From the NCBI GenBank assembly GCA_022592445.1, contig JABYQR010000031.1:157095-221094 (forward strand): a DNA stretch of 64,000 nt, read 5' to 3'. Origin of the DNA: Cytidiella melzeri. Taxonomy: Eukaryota; Basidiomycota; Agaricomycetes; Polyporales; Irpicaceae. How positions within the stretch are numbered: the stretch's first letter is position 1; the number at the start of each line of letters is the position of its first letter. The notes beneath the pieces were generated by a model, which was given only the letters and a program-made list of their open reading frames with translations, ran no database searches and was not told the origin of the DNA. Position numbers and translations under genes: made by a program. This document shows positions 26,501-39,228 of this stretch, piece by piece.

Positions 26501-27234
26501 GGTTTGAATGTCCCGACGACCTCATTGACTGCTTTCGCCTGGTTCAACCGCTTGATTTTCTCCTTGATGGGTTCAGCCCATCGCGGGTCTGAATAATAAT
26601 GAGGAAGCACTATTGAGAAAGATAAGCACTACGGCTCACCTCCGAGCTTGCCTTGACCCTCTGGTCCCCATCGAGATAGAAGTGCTTCGGCCTGACCAGC
26701 ATCAGAGGCATGCACTAGATGCCTAAGTGCGGCATATAGCTGACTGTACTGTTCGCGGATGAATATAACTTACATGAATCGCATCGGTTCGGACACCATG
26801 TCCTTACTGATCCTCCTTGGTTTCAGGTTTCTTGCTGTGGGAGAAGACGGTGGAGAAGTAAGAGGCGGAGGTTTCGTAGCAGTCTTCGCAGTATTTGGAC
26901 TATCGGGCGCGATGTCTTCATACCGCGGACCTGCTACTGGTTCTGGGTCCTGTTGTGGCCAGAAGAAACGCGAAGGAGACGGGGTAGACGGAATCAACGC
27001 AAGAAGATCATAGAATCCTTTGTGTAACAGTGTTCCGCCTCTTAAAGCAGTGGGTGCGTCGTTGACACTGGTCTGGCTCTCTGGAAAGAGAGGAGAATAT
27101 GGATATGCAGGCGCAAAATTAGAATAGGGCTGGTACGCTCCTGGAAAACCTGGGTGCATATGATCTTCCTCGTCCAATATTCTATAGTCGACATACTTTG
27201 GCAGCGTCGGCAGTGGTCGTCGAGGGACCGCCAT
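23556..27234 (-). CDS. NDR/LATS-family protein kinase (Cbk1/Orb6 type)
   Basis: AGC-group Ser/Thr kinase of the fungal RAM/MOR pathway, controlling polarity and cell separation. The start [14 protein letters not shown] (27234) opens a long Pro/Ser-rich N-terminal region. A Mob-binding-like segment follows ([20 protein letters not shown]). The kinase domain shows [11 protein letters not shown], the ATP Lys in FAMKQ, HRDIKPDN, DFGLA, the NDR-specific insertion ([18 protein letters not shown] to [12 protein letters not shown]), the activation loop GTNSYMSPEV, and [14 protein letters not shown]-terminal [11 protein letters not shown] leads to the hydrophobic motif [10 protein letters not shown]. 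At least 12 introns are required; the one at 25733-25810 is GC-AG. The 3' end is uncertain: the frame ends at 23556 where a GTGAGT donor overlaps the stop, so one more small exon may exist. Confidence 0.9.
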
Positions 27235-28422
27235 GGTGGTGAGAGCCGACTGTTGGTCGTCTCCAGAGCGAGCACCACTGGCAGCGCTACCAGGTCGTAG
27301 ATGATCGAGTTTGGCAGGAGGTAATCAGCGTGACCCGACGTCACAACTTGACGCGCCCCTCCCACCGTATGCGTGACAGTGACCCGACGCATTCCGCGCC
27401 TTTCCTCCGTACCATCGTCCGAGCTGTAATGAATATTCTCCATCTCCTCCTCTCGTTTCGTAGGAAAGATTAGCGATATGCTGAGCGTTCTGTCCATTCT
27501 GGTTCTCATTTTCAGCCCGTTGCTGCTATAAATTTGGATGATCTTGATCCTCGTTCGTAAGGGTATACCATACTTACGTCTTGCCAGATAGCCTCAGCGA
27601 TGCAGAGGTGAAACGCCTGAGCTGTTCGCAGGGCTAAGCGTACCGACAAGGCCCATCCCTAATCAGGACAAACGGCCTGCCATTGGGAGAGCGCGGCCGG
27701 CGTTTGACCGTCTCGGGCCAGCACGAGCGGGAAGGCGGTGAGTCGACCAAGACTGTGACAAGAAGATGCGCAACTGATTTCTGTCGGTCCCAAAGTCTCT
27801 GTGAAACCTGAGAGAAACTGTTCCGTCTCTCAGAACCTTTCGTACACGAGGCCAGTGCGGTCCCACTCACGCACGCACGCGATTAAAACGCGGCCGTGGA
27901 CGTGCATCTGCCTCCACAGTTCGATTGCCTTTGCGATGCTATATGTGCGCACAACGCGGGTTCAACACTGTGACACGCTGCCTGTCGTCTGAGTCCTCCA
28001 AACAGACTCCGCTTCACAACTCTTTCCGCTACCACTCCCTTACCTAGCTTTTACAGCGTACCAGCCCTCGAATCCTCAAATCCCCGGTTTGTACACTCGG
28101 TACCCATACTCTCTACACGTCTCGCCTCGCGTTAGCCGACCCGCTGCCCCTTTGCCCAAGCATCACAGATTACCATCTTGTCATCCACCCTCTGGCCTCG
28201 CACAACGTGGCTGCATGCACAGCCATCACAACCTCACTTGGCCAGGAGCACTGTACGGACCATCGGGTCTATCCAACTTGTGTCACAGAAGGCCCTGCAC
28301 ACTTCACGGCCGCTCACCTCATGCCGCCAGTGCGATCCAAAGAGTACATAATCGAAGCGGAAAATCTTCCAAGGTCATCATCCAACGAAAGTATCCTACT
28401 CTCACTTAAACTCACTACTACC
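27235..28422. other. Divergent promoter region, kinase and homeodomain genes
   Basis: Long shared upstream region. Open frames (for example - 27042-27509) overlap the kinase start in another frame and show no domain. Pyrimidine-rich tracts occur near 27990-28150. Confidence 0.4.
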
Positions 28423-29900
28423 ATGTCCCACGACGATCACTTCCATTATGGGTGTTTTGGAAGGCCTTCTCGACGAAGTCCCGCTGTTGCAGGCAACAAC
28501 AACAGTCCTAATAACAATAACGCGAGGCGTGGATTTTTCAGCAGCGGTGGGCGGACCGTGCTCCCTCCTCTTCATCTACCGTTTCGAACCTCACGTTCTC
28601 CAGGTTTGTTCTCGTTTCAGCATCGCAATGCAACATGCACGTTAATTGTTGTTCCAATGCAGCTCCTGACCCAAACTTTGTCACAAATCAGTTTGGTCAA
28701 CAAGACCCAACACAGAATCGCCCTGACTATAACTTACCTGTATACGACGAGTCTGGCTGGCCAGCTAATACCAGTGAGTCCCCACCCCTCTTCATGCACT
28801 ACTTGATGTCCAACCCCTTTGACGCTGCTCTAGCAGTTCATCATCCAGCTGCAGCGACCCAATTCCCAAACGACCCCAGATACTCCACGACGAACCCCAA
28901 TTATCCTTCATTGACCTCTAGAATATCGCCCCCCATCCCCTACGACTCACGCACAATGCCCGTGAACACCACTCACCAAGGACAATACTATCCGCAGGCC
29001 GGAGACACTACGCCATCGATGATTCCTGGCGCCCACATTCGTTCACCGTCTTCAACAGGATACCCCGCTCACTATACATATGGAAATCAGCCTCAACAGG
29101 CATCTTATTACCCTGGCTCAGACCCCAGAGCATTAACGTCCGGCATACCTGGGATGCAATATGACCCTACAGGAGCGGCGATCCCCCGTCGTTCCTCGCT
29201 GTCGGTGGATCGTACTGTCCCGTCCCGCCTCTCGCAACACGGGCTCCCATATGCCCGCGCCGCACCTGTCATCCCTTCCTCGTACGACCAAGAATCGATC
29301 TCGGAACCCGCAATCAAGAAGAAGCGCAAGCGTGCAGGTAAGTCTCTGTGTATTTGACGCTTGCTTGGCCACTAATGTCATTGTCAGATGCCGAACAGCT
29401 GAAGGTTCTGAACGAGACGTACAACCGCACCGCGTTCCCATCGACCGAAGAGCGTAACGACCTCGCAAAGAAACTGGGAATGTCTGCCAGGAGCGTACAA
29501 ATTTGGTGAGTCTTTTATACACTTTAACCATCTCATTTCCGAATTTAATATCTCACTGGATGACGTCCTCAGGTTCCAGAACAAACGCCAGGCCATGCGT
29601 CAGAGCACCCGACAAGCCTCCAATGCGACAGCACCTGTGGCATCTGAGCCATTCACCGCCGGGCCAGCGCCGAGCTCTGCAATGTCGACATCCCCGCCGC
29701 CCATACAGGGCGGCCCTTACAGCCTCCCACCTGCCGGGCCCATGGGCTCGATCAGCATGGCTGGACAAATGCATGGTAGCCAGCGTCACGACGCCTACCG
29801 ACCTCCCATGTCATCTTCACCCCCTAACCAATACCGGGGCCGGAACTACGACGAACGCGATCGGAGGACTCCTCAAAGGTCGCCCAGCCGCACGCGCTAG
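28423..29900 (+). CDS. Homeodomain transcription factor
   Basis: Sequence-specific DNA-binding regulator. Exons 28423-28603, 28663-28773, 28834-29337, 29388-29505 and 29573-29900 give 413 residues; if the 60-bp stretch 28774-28833 is retained the frame stays open and the protein is 433. The N-terminal half is Asn/Ser/Pro/Tyr-rich. The basic KKKRKRA arm leads into a homeodomain: EQLKVLNETYNRTAFPS, a central EERNDLAKKLGMSARSVQIW, and the recognition helix ending WFQNKRQAMRQ. Trp48, Phe49, Asn51 and Arg53 are present; position 50 is Gln. An Arg-rich C-terminus (DERDRRTPQRSPSRTR) ends the protein. The homeodomain is split by two introns, one inside the WFQN codons, as in other basidiomycete homeobox genes. 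It is not adjacent to a partner homeodomain gene, so a mating-type role is unlikely. Confidence 0.88.
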
Positions 29901-30990
29901 GGTTATTTTCTCCCAAGCAGCGAGTCATAGGCGTGCACGCATTACGTGCATGTTCCCGGCAACACCGCCTCTTGTTTTTATATTCCGTATGTCGCGCGGT
30001 TGAACCATGGTATACGTAAAGTATCTCCATAAGTGATTCCCTCTGCCCTAACTTTGATTATCGCCCAATTGGACGCTTTATCATTATCATCTATTGCCTC
30101 CCATCGTTGTTTCTTTTTCCTTGTTATTGTCGCATTCAACCCCACAGACATCCCTGTTCTATATCGCATCTCTCTCTCTTCTCACCTCCAACGGACTTCC
30201 ATCAGATCATGACCCCCCATTATTCATTCTTATCACCACATCACAATCGTTACCCCCCGCTATGCACATTATACCCTACATTATACCTCACTATTAATCT
30301 TTATCCCTTCATTGCTTCTTGTCGTCGTCCTCGCTATCTCTTTCGCATTATGTAGCTAGTATTTTGGACATTCAATTATCACCTTATCTTATTTAATCCT
30401 ATTACTTACCATCTTCGCTTTCATAATAAACCACCCTCCCAGTCGTTTCGCGTTCACGTCGCTATTTTATCAGAATGAACATAAACTTCAGAAAACCCCA
30501 TACTGCATACGTTGTCGTGCCGTCATGCTGAGTTACTAGTCCGCTTCAGCGCGAATCAACGTCTCATTTGTCAATGGTGTGAATCAGTCAATCCGCCTCG
30601 CCAATACGTCAGATACAACACTTCTCGGCCTCTCTTCTCAAGGGTTTGAGGTGCGTCGAGGCAGGACACGACTCATCTAGCACGTCACTCGCTTCAGGAA
30701 CGTACGTAAAACGTGAGCAATGCATGCATTGTCGTGAGAGGTAAAGAGGCAGTACACCGTACTAGTCGTATAACATATCAAAGCAAGCTCACTGCTGCCG
30801 AGAGCAGTGAAACAGATCCCGAGGATTCCATCCTCGAGAGGGATGGCGATAAAAAAGGAATGGACCGAGCCTACGACAGCGTGGATCTATAAATCCACAT
30901 AAAATAGGGCTTTCCGGAAGCATAGAGAGATCTGCTAATCTTAAGAAATCAACGCTAGCCACGTATAAAACGTCGCAGGATGCACCGCGA
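29901..30990. other. Convergent intergenic region
   Basis: A pyrimidine-rich, Thr/Cys-codon-like stretch (30090-30470) likely holds the 3' UTR of the homeodomain gene. No gene, tRNA or transposon termini recognised in 30480-30990. Confidence 0.45.
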
Positions 30991-32420
30991 TTAGTGGTGG
31001 CGTTTGGCGCTCATGGCAGCGTGGCGTTGGGAACGTCTTGCCATGCGGCCACGGCATTGACCTGTCGCAGAGGCCTGCAGACTGGAGCTGCTCTTCGATG
31101 GAGTAGGCAGCGAGGACGGGGTAGCTAGTGAAGCGGAAGCAGCGGAAGGAGAGCTGCTGGGAGAGAGTGGGGAAGAGGACGCGAGAGAGGAAGCTGTGGG
31201 GGGCGCCGGGGCAGCGTTGTTGGTGCCGCCGCTGCCACCGAATGCAGGAGCAGGACCGGGGATGTTGAAAGATTTGAAGCCGTCAGCCCAAATATCCGGC
31301 CAAGTAGTAGTGGCATAGACTCCCGGAATCTTGACTAAGGAAGACCCGGAGGGAGAGGTACTACCGCTCCCTGTGACCCGGACCTGACTGAAAACAGAGT
31401 CATCACCGTTTCTACACATTGACCTCGACCAATACTTACACACATTCAGGATACACCTGGATCTGTGCTGGGGAGGAATGGAGTGCAATCCTGATAATAG
31501 CGTGAGTACTTAATCAAAGATATTCTGAGCATATACACATACAGCTCGTGACGAATCAGCTGCAGACATCCATGTGAGCCAAGTCACCAACGAAGAAGTC
31601 AATGAACGACTACGTACATACTGTCCGGGTTTGAGCTCAGCAGGGATGGTCATAGTATCGGAAAGACCATCTACCAGATATTTGATGAGATATAGCATCG
31701 AGGATGAACTTTGTAAACTTACTCTGGATTAAGAGGTCAGATGCCCAAACACCACCCGAAAGGCCGGCTGCGTCGACTTTGAACCACGACGCGTCTGCAG
31801 TGTCGAAGGTCTTGCAGTCACCATTCGTGCACGCCGCCATGTAGTGAGAAATAGGGCCCTTGTGGTCTTCATGAAAAGACATCATGATCAGCGGACGAGA
31901 TTAGCAGTTCCAGCGTATGAAAGCACATACCATCGGGCCACTTGAAGCAGGTACAAATTCAGTAAAAGCTGCAATCAGACGTTGCCCCTCACTCACCCTA
32001 TTCATCGTGAATGTGACTTGGCTTCCTGCCGCGGCGTCTACGACCAAAGCAGCACCTTTGTTCCCACCGACGTTGCAGGCGAGACTTGCATCGCTGAGAT
32101 CAATAACTAGAGGTGAGATGACCAAGTCAGACGCTAACACACAGAACATGTAGGCCAACTGATGCTTACCTGGTCCGTCGTTGGGAACGACGCGAGTGAC
32201 ACGGGAAGGGATAGGGCTCGCATACCTGCCACGAAATGGATTAATGTTTGATCAGAAGCTCGTATGTAGATCCGGATACCCACGGGTCAACGTTAGGATC
32301 CCAGGCGGTGTAGGACTTGCCGCCGATGGTGACCGATGCGAGATAGCCGTGAGCAGCGACGCCAGAAGTGAAGGTGGAAAGCAGAACGGTAGAGATGAAG
32401 AGCGCGGTGGAGGCAATCAT
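30991..32420 (-). CDS. AA9 lytic polysaccharide monooxygenase
   Basis: Copper enzyme that oxidatively cleaves cellulose or related glucans. Nine exons (32420-32284, 32225-32170, 32106-31997, 31941-31932, 31866-31723, 31670-31618, 31559-31543, 31490-31440, 31387-30991) give 324 residues. A 23-residue signal peptide (MIASTALFISTVLLSTFTSG...) ends so that the mature protein starts with the copper-brace His (HGYLASV). The second His is in WPDDHKGPISHYMA, and the axial Tyr is in QVYPECVQV; RHELIALHS is the usual conserved strand. There is no CBM1; a Ser/Pro/Ala-rich ~80-residue tail ends in the strongly basic RMARRSQRHAAMSAKRHH. Exons 4 and 7 are only 10 and 17 nt. Confidence 0.92.
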
Positions 32421-32930
32421 GACTGGGTCTTGAAATGAACGGTGGGGAATGAGAGAATAGAGGTTCAAAGAACGACGGGTGGTAGGAGAGTCAACGCGAG
32501 CGAGACGGTTGCCAGCGAGGAGCAGCAGACAGGCGTCGGGACTCGTGAGGAGGTGGTTGGAAAAAGACAAGGGGGACGGCGCACTTGCACCTGAAACGGC
32601 TTTTGACACCCGAACCACCACCGCCATCTGATGCTTGATCTCTTGGCATTCTCATTCTTTATGTTTGTTTCACAGCCATAACATATCCGCAGAGGTGCTT
32701 GTTGGACCACGGACAACGTCGAGCGCAGAGTGTGATTACAGCGCAGAAATCATAACTGCAGCCCTCCAGTGGCAGATCTGCGATCGTAGACGCTCCTCGC
32801 TCTCTGCAAATCCGCAAATCGAATCCATTACCATCTATGCAAATAGCCCCGATATACAGTAGGGTGGACGTAACCTAAGTCTATGTAGAGTTTCTAACAG
32901 TGTATTCAACATGCAAGTGCGTCCAGTCAT
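32421..32930. other. AA9 promoter and eEF3 3' flank
   Basis: Region between two minus-strand genes, serving as promoter of the AA9 gene and 3' flank of eEF3. Nothing else recognised. Confidence 0.45.
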
Positions 32931-35900
32931 CTAATCGCTATCTGTGTCTTCGGGTTTCGGGCCACCGAGGTTGAGCCAGTTGAATTTTCTAACCCGCCTA
33001 CGTTCCTCCTGAGCCTTGATCTGGTTGCGAGTCATCTTCTTCTTCTTTTTGACCGGGGGCGTGCCCGCAGCGCCCTTGTCCTCGGCCCCACTACCTGCAG
33101 GTGTAGCGAACGCAGATCCGGCAGGAGTCTGCAGTCTTGATCGTACGGGCGTATTGCTACCGCTGCCCTTTGGCGACTTCGCGTCCGCAAACGCGTCCTC
33201 GACAACAGCTGCCTTTCCTTGCTGTGTCATCCTCCCGCCATTGACGTGCCAGATCTCGGGGCCTGTAGAAAAAAAGCGGCCAAGTGGTCAGACACGGGGT
33301 TGAATGTACAGCCTGAAATGCGTACACAAGGCTGTCACGAACTCTTCGTTGTGAGAAATAATGACCTGCAAAGAGTAAGATCAGCGGGCTGCGGACCTCA
33401 CCCTGGCAGTCGCAAACATGCATACCACAGCACCTGCCCAGTCGCGGATGGCAACCGCCAAGCCACCCAAAGCTTCACGATCCAAGAAATTACTCGGCTC
33501 GTCGAGGACACAGATCTGCGATTGCATATGAATGACGACGTCAAAACCTGAGCTTGTTTGTTCACAGTACCTGGGGATTGTTCCATAAACAAGCTGCAAT
33601 GACGAGCTTAATTTTTTGTCCTGCAGGTACCGAGCGTGTCAGCACAAAAAGGAGCGGAAATGTCCGGAAATAGGAGCCAAGCGCACCTCCAGACAGACCC
33701 GAAATCTCGTTATACTGCGCGATATCCCCATCCAACCCGATGTCCTCGAGATGCTTGCGGATGATATGTGTAGACGTGTCCCGGAATCCCGCACCTTCTC
33801 TTGATGCCTCGAGATCATCAAACTGCTGTACCAACTTTGTAAATCCTTTTTCGAGAAGTTCTTCTCGCGGGATCCACGTGTTGAATCTATGATCGAAACC
33901 TGGAACAGGAGAGAATAAGCATCGACCTTCACTCCACAGCACGACAGCCACGCACCGCGCCATTTAATCTCGTACTGGAACGACTTCTTCAACTTCTGAC
34001 GGCCCATAATCATCTGTAAGATTTGTAAAGCAGTGAGAATTGGTAAAGCGTTCTCAGCGACCTCCGCACCTCCAATTTACGTCTCTGGCCATTTTTGCCG
34101 ACAAACTCAACTTCGAGCTGTGCCTTCTCGGCATCTGTAAGAACTCGGGTTGCTTTTTCCAAGATCTCACCTGCAACGCGCCTTCAGCACACACATCACG
34201 ATGCAGCAAACAAGAAACTAGACTTACGATCGTGACCGTCCTGAAAACGCCATGAAATGTACTGGATTGGGGTCTTCTCCAAATGGCGCTCTAGAAGAGA
34301 GTTTCAGACTCGAATGAAACGAGACCGCACACAAGCCGGGAGTAACGCACCAATATGGTGCGTAGCATGCTGAGAGACGTAACCGATACGCAACGCAGGG
34401 TGCTTGTACACACTACCTTCCTGCGGCTCAGTTTCGCCCTAACACAAACAAGGTCAGTCAGGCACCTCTAACACCATGCCAGCCACTCACGGTTAGGAGC
34501 TTGATCAAGGTGGACTTGCCCGCACCGTTGGGCCCAATAATACCTACACGGCTATAGCGGGAACAGCCGTGAGTATACATCTACCCCTCTGGACCTATGT
34601 GACATACCTTGAGAGTGACAGAGCACAGCTGACATTGTACAAACTCGGCGTGCTCCTCCCGGGATAGGTATAGGTACAGTTTGTCATTTTCAGGATCGCC
34701 CGGGTATTGCTGCGTACTCCCATGAGTGATCCGGGAGGCGGGAATGCGAATTTGACCGAGGTGGCTGCAAGGGTATAGTAGGATTTGGCTTCAGGGTGGT
34801 TCTCCACGAATGTAGACAAGTTGCCGGGATAATAGACAAGCTTCTTGCTCTCGTAATGAATGATGTCTGTCGTCACCACATCCAGAAAACTATGGAGCCA
34901 ATCAGGAGCACGAATAACAGATAATCAGAGAAGCTTACCCAGAATCGTGACTGACGATCAGGCAGGTAACACGTTTCTGAGCCATGAGATATTGTTGGAG
35001 CCATTGCACCGATGCGCGGTCCAACTGTGCAATCACGTGATATATGTCAACATCAGTGGGGGGTAAAGTAGAGATCGCGTACGTGGTTCGTAGGCTGAAC
35101 GGACGAAATATCAGCATAGTGCTATCAGACAATTTTTCATGAAACTGACCTCGTCCAACAACAAAAGATCGGCGTTGTAGAGCATAGCCCTTGCCAGTTC
35201 GAGTTTCATCTTCCAACCGCCAGAGAGACCTCCAACAGTGTCGGCTTGACGAGCATCGTCAAAGCCGACTTCGGCTAGCTGTTGTCTTATCTTCTCTCGT
35301 GGTATGTCGGCGAGTTGCTTGTCTGTCATACTGTGAGCGTACGACGCCGTGATTTGGAAGTGACACTTACCAGATGCGATGAAATCAATAATCGAAAGTG
35401 ACGTGTCTTCGCCTTGCAACGAGTGCTCGACCATGACACATCGCAGCTCGCTTTGTGGAGGGAAATTCTCAACCTTCCCCTCACGCAGCTGGCGCATTAG
35501 TGTAGACTTTCCGGATCCGTTCGTGCCCAAAATACCATATCGATGACCGCGAACAAGGCGGAGAGTCGTGTGTGACAACAGCAGAAGTGCACCATACGCA
35601 AGGGAGAAAACAGTATTGCAGAGAACTTCGCCTTCCTCGTCGTCATTTGACAGTGTAGACGCATTCTTTGCCTGTACGTAACTAAGCATCTGTCATCACG
35701 ATCGCACAGTAGATGCTCACCTTGTCTATGGCAGCAAAGTGTGATCGAACTTGCTCTGCAAACGCCGTCGCGTCATCTGCTCCTCCAGGAAACCACGGAG
35801 TAAAGTAGACACCGACGCATCTCTTCCACTGATTGGCGTCGGCGAAGTGACGGGCATAGATTAGGTCTGCAGTAAGGGAGGAGACGAAGGTAATGATATC

Positions 35901-37233
35901 GGCCAGAAGAGAGTGTCTAGGGGTGTGTGGACCGTTGGGACGACTCGCTGAAACAGCGACAAGGTCGTGAGGTAGTAGAGTGAGGATTGCAGTACTGGCA
36001 TACGCCGTCTCATCAGCGATGTTTCTTTGAGCCGGCGGGGGGCCATCCTTAGAGGCCCCGGACTTGGTCAGGGTATTCAGCGCTGTTTCTGCGAACGCGC
36101 GGACCTATAAAGCATTGATCAGTCAATATTCGCGGCATACTGGACACGACTACTCGCCTCGGGGAATGCAGCACCTTTGGCGATTTTCTCAACGCCGTCG
36201 AAAAGAGGGTTGAGATAAGTAGCCGCAATATTGGGATCACGGACGAGCTTGACTAAGTTATCGATTACAACCACAGTTCTTCGTTGGACCTCCATGCTTC
36301 GGTCATTGAGTGCGCGAAGAAGAAGGGGTACTAATACAGCGAGGGCGGGGGCAGTGACTTCGGATACAAAGGTTGTTGAGGAGAGCGATTTGATACAGGC
36401 GGGTACGGAATCCGGATTCGACATGCATTTCACGAGTGAAGGGATGTGGGGCGTGAGGTCGGCGTTCGCGAGACTGCTACAAAGTGCGGTGGCGCATTTG
36501 ATGGCAGCAGATGAGACCTATATCTGAGATCAGGAACATGCATCGCTGCAGACTGGTTGAACTCGCCTCTGCTTTTGTATCGTGCATAGCAGCTTCCACC
36601 TTCGGGATCGTGATAGCGAGCTGCTCGCCGACTGCGTCTCTCGCATGAGAAACGAAGGTCTTTATTGATTCGAGGACGCCGACTTTGGACCTCCATTTCC
36701 CCTTTTCCAAGATATCTTCGAGGGTGCGGAATACGATGCCAGTGGCTTCAGGAGGAAAGAGCTTAAGGATTGCTTTAGTTGCGGCTGCAGCAGCGTTCCG
36801 CACAACTTCTCCCTTGTCCATGTAAAGATCATATAATACAGAAAGCGAAGGTAGGAGTAGGGGCGCGCAGGGTGCACCGAGTACCAAAGCGAAGGACTCG
36901 AAACCCATCGCAGCTGATTCGCGCTCATAGCCAGATTTTTTGTTGTTGGCGAACGAATGCAGAGCCGTGATAACGTGCGAGTCTCTTCACATTCAGTCAG
37001 ATTGCTGCGAGCCAGAGAAGAATACCTTACATACCTCAAGGATTCGTATCCAACTTTGGACACCTCGCGAGCGAGGCGATCCGCGGCAGCCTTGGCATCT
37101 GTTGGCTCTAGTTAGTGCACAACCAGTTAGCATTGACATCAAACACACCAGGAGCGGTAGAAGCTATACGCAGGGCATCAAGAAAAGGTCCAAAGTGATC
37201 ATCTGAGACTGCAGGCATTGCGACGGGAGACAT
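32931..37233 (-). CDS. Translation elongation factor 3 (eEF3)
   Basis: Fungal ribosome-dependent ABC-F ATPase that releases E-site tRNA during elongation. The start MSPVAMPAVSDDHFGP (37233) leads into HEAT repeats (ESFALVLGAPCAPLLLP, SLSVLYDLYMDKGEVVRNAA, VEVQRR-like EVQRRTVVVIDNLVKL). The first ABC domain has Walker A GTNGSGKST (about 35510-35530), signature GGLSGGW and Walker B LLLLDEPTNHLD, the last split by an intron. The second has GPNGAGKST (about 34515-34535), the chromodomain-like insertion around YEIKWRG, signature GLSGGQK and CVLDEPSNFLD. The Lys-rich C-terminus KKKKKMTRNQIKAQEERRR is typical. About ten introns are needed. Length is near the family's ~1050 residues. A short pyrimidine-rich leader precedes the ATG, consistent with high expression. 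Confidence 0.95.
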
Positions 37234-38117
37234 CGATGAGGGTAGAGAAAATGAGCGACGGAATGATCAGCCTAGAGAAACTTGCTTGTAGGTAGGAGAG
37301 GGCAAATGCTGCAGATGCAGCAGCGTGTCTTGTAGTAGCGCACCCCCAGCCCAAAACTGAGGCCCTAAACAAGAAAGAGAAAGACGTCGAGGTCGTCGCG
37401 GTCGTGGGGGTTGAAGGCTGCGCTCTTCAGCTTGAAGCAGAGCATTCCTCTTGAATTTTAAAAACAGGCGCCCATAAAAGTTCGCACGTGCGCTTCGCCA
37501 GCGGCGACCCCGGCTGTCCGCAAGCTTCATCGAGTCGACCTCCATATTCAAGGGCTTACAGTATTCCATCGTCTCGACGTCGTCGGCGAGTCCTAATACC
37601 TCTCGTTATCCTTCGGTCAGTAATGTCGTATCACGAACAGGCAAGAATGGATGAACTTAAGTGATCGATTAACCACACATGCTCACAGCTCTAACGAAAA
37701 CAGATGCATGTGCGAGTGCCATACAGCACCCAATGTGCTCTACTTACTCATAGCGATACGTGCATGGGTGCAACCTAACGAACGACCGGATTGTCAAGTT
37801 TCTTATCCACGGTGAGTTGTACACCGGCTATGGGTTCATATGGCGACACTCAACTTCGCCATCAGAGTACATCACTGTACCACACCGGGACGCGTCCTGG
37901 CCTCTCTATGCTCATATAGATCAGCATGGGCCATATGCATCGCATATCTGTTGGACATATGGTGTGATACTTCTGTAGACCATGTGGTTGTCGTTACTTC
38001 CTCGAGCCGCAGGAAGTTATATCAATGTCTCTCCTCAGAGGACAGTCTACTAGGCCCTCTGAACCCGCTCTTGGGTCTCAACCGGACTCCTTCCTCAACG
38101 AAGTTTTTGAGCCGACG
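37234..38117. other. Divergent promoter region
   Basis: Upstream of eEF3 (-) and the membrane-protein gene (+). No gene recognised; short frames such as - 37267-37569 are likely leader or spurious. Confidence 0.45.
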
Positions 38118-39228
38118 ATGGCTCCGCCTCGCAGTGTACGTGCTTGTCTGTAGCTACAAAAGGTACTATTAACATGAGCTCGCACAGGTCGCTCACAAGC
38201 GCTCCTTGCCTCTTCCTCTTCCGGCCTTCGTTTGCAGCATCGTCGGAGGCGTGGTCATCGTGTTTGCCCTTTTCATTGCGGCTGTGGCAATTTGCAGGAT
38301 CACAAGGGGTCACAAGCATGTGCAGCAGCGAATATCTGGTCCTTTGGCCGTAGAGCATCAGGAGGCGCGGCAGGCTCTACGGAAGCTCAACCATGCCAGG
38401 CAGCCTTCCATGATACCAGCTGTGTCCGATGGGTTGACGACACTCCCCCAACGACGTCTTTCCTCACGACATAGCTCGCCAGTCACTCCCAAGTGGAGAA
38501 TATCCGGTGCTTCGACTGCATCAATACTGCCGAAGGAGCGCCATCAATCCTTCGAAGAGCCCAAGCAACCTGCTTCAGTTCTCTTAAGCGTACCGTCAAG
38601 CAAAACAGGTCGTAGAAAGTCACTCGATGACGAGACAGCTAGCCTTTATTCGTGTCAATCAGCACCGCTTGATTTCCACGAGAGACTGTTCTCTACCCCG
38701 CTCATGATGCTCGCTCCAGATATGCCTGTATCGGCGCCGGCGTGGATCTCCACGATGTCCAGCCAGCAAGCAGCTCTCGGCTATACTCACTCAGCCTTGA
38801 AATCTCCGCAAATGCACTTGTCTGCGCCTAGATATCCCCAGTCTTCCAGTACTCGCCGAGCGAAGCCCGCGAGGTGCGTCTTTGTCTCTGTCTACGAGCT
38901 GACATTCGCTTGTCACTTCTGACTTCGCAGACTTAGCAGCAACGAATCCTCACAAGCGGCTTTGCAACCACTCCGTCCCGCACACACTCACACTTCTTCC
39001 TGGTCTCGTCAAGCTGACATCCCTCCTCCTACGCGTGTTCATTGGCGAGTTCCAGCCGAGCGACGCAGCGTATCATCAGGTGGGCCTTCACAGCCCGTCG
39101 CAGACCGTCTGATGCAACCATCACCTCTTCCCACCTCTCCTTCATCCGTAGCTCCTCTCAACATCCGAACCAGGACGACCAGGAACGATAGCGGTCCGCA
39201 CTTCACCATCTCGTCACGCTCGCCATGA
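38118..39228 (+). CDS. Single-pass membrane protein, function unknown
   Basis: Exons 38118-38135, 38188-38873 and 38931-39228 give 333 residues. After the short basic N-terminus MAPPRSVAHKRS comes one hydrophobic helix (FVCSIVGGVVIVFALFIAAV), then a stop-transfer ICRITRGHKH. The remaining ~290 residues are Ser/Pro/Arg/Gln-rich, probably disordered and cytosolic, with many phosphorylatable SP and RRxS sites (GRRKSLDDE, PTRRAKPAR-like stretches). I know similar single-TM proteins in Agaricomycetes only as hypotheticals. The start rests on the 18-nt first exon, whose GTACGT donor and GCACAG acceptor keep frame exactly. Confidence 0.6.

Noticed and set aside
28423..29900. Homeodomain gene as part of a mating-type (HD) locus
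   Set aside because: No divergent partner homeodomain gene and no mitochondrial intermediate peptidase gene nearby, both of which normally mark the HD mating locus.
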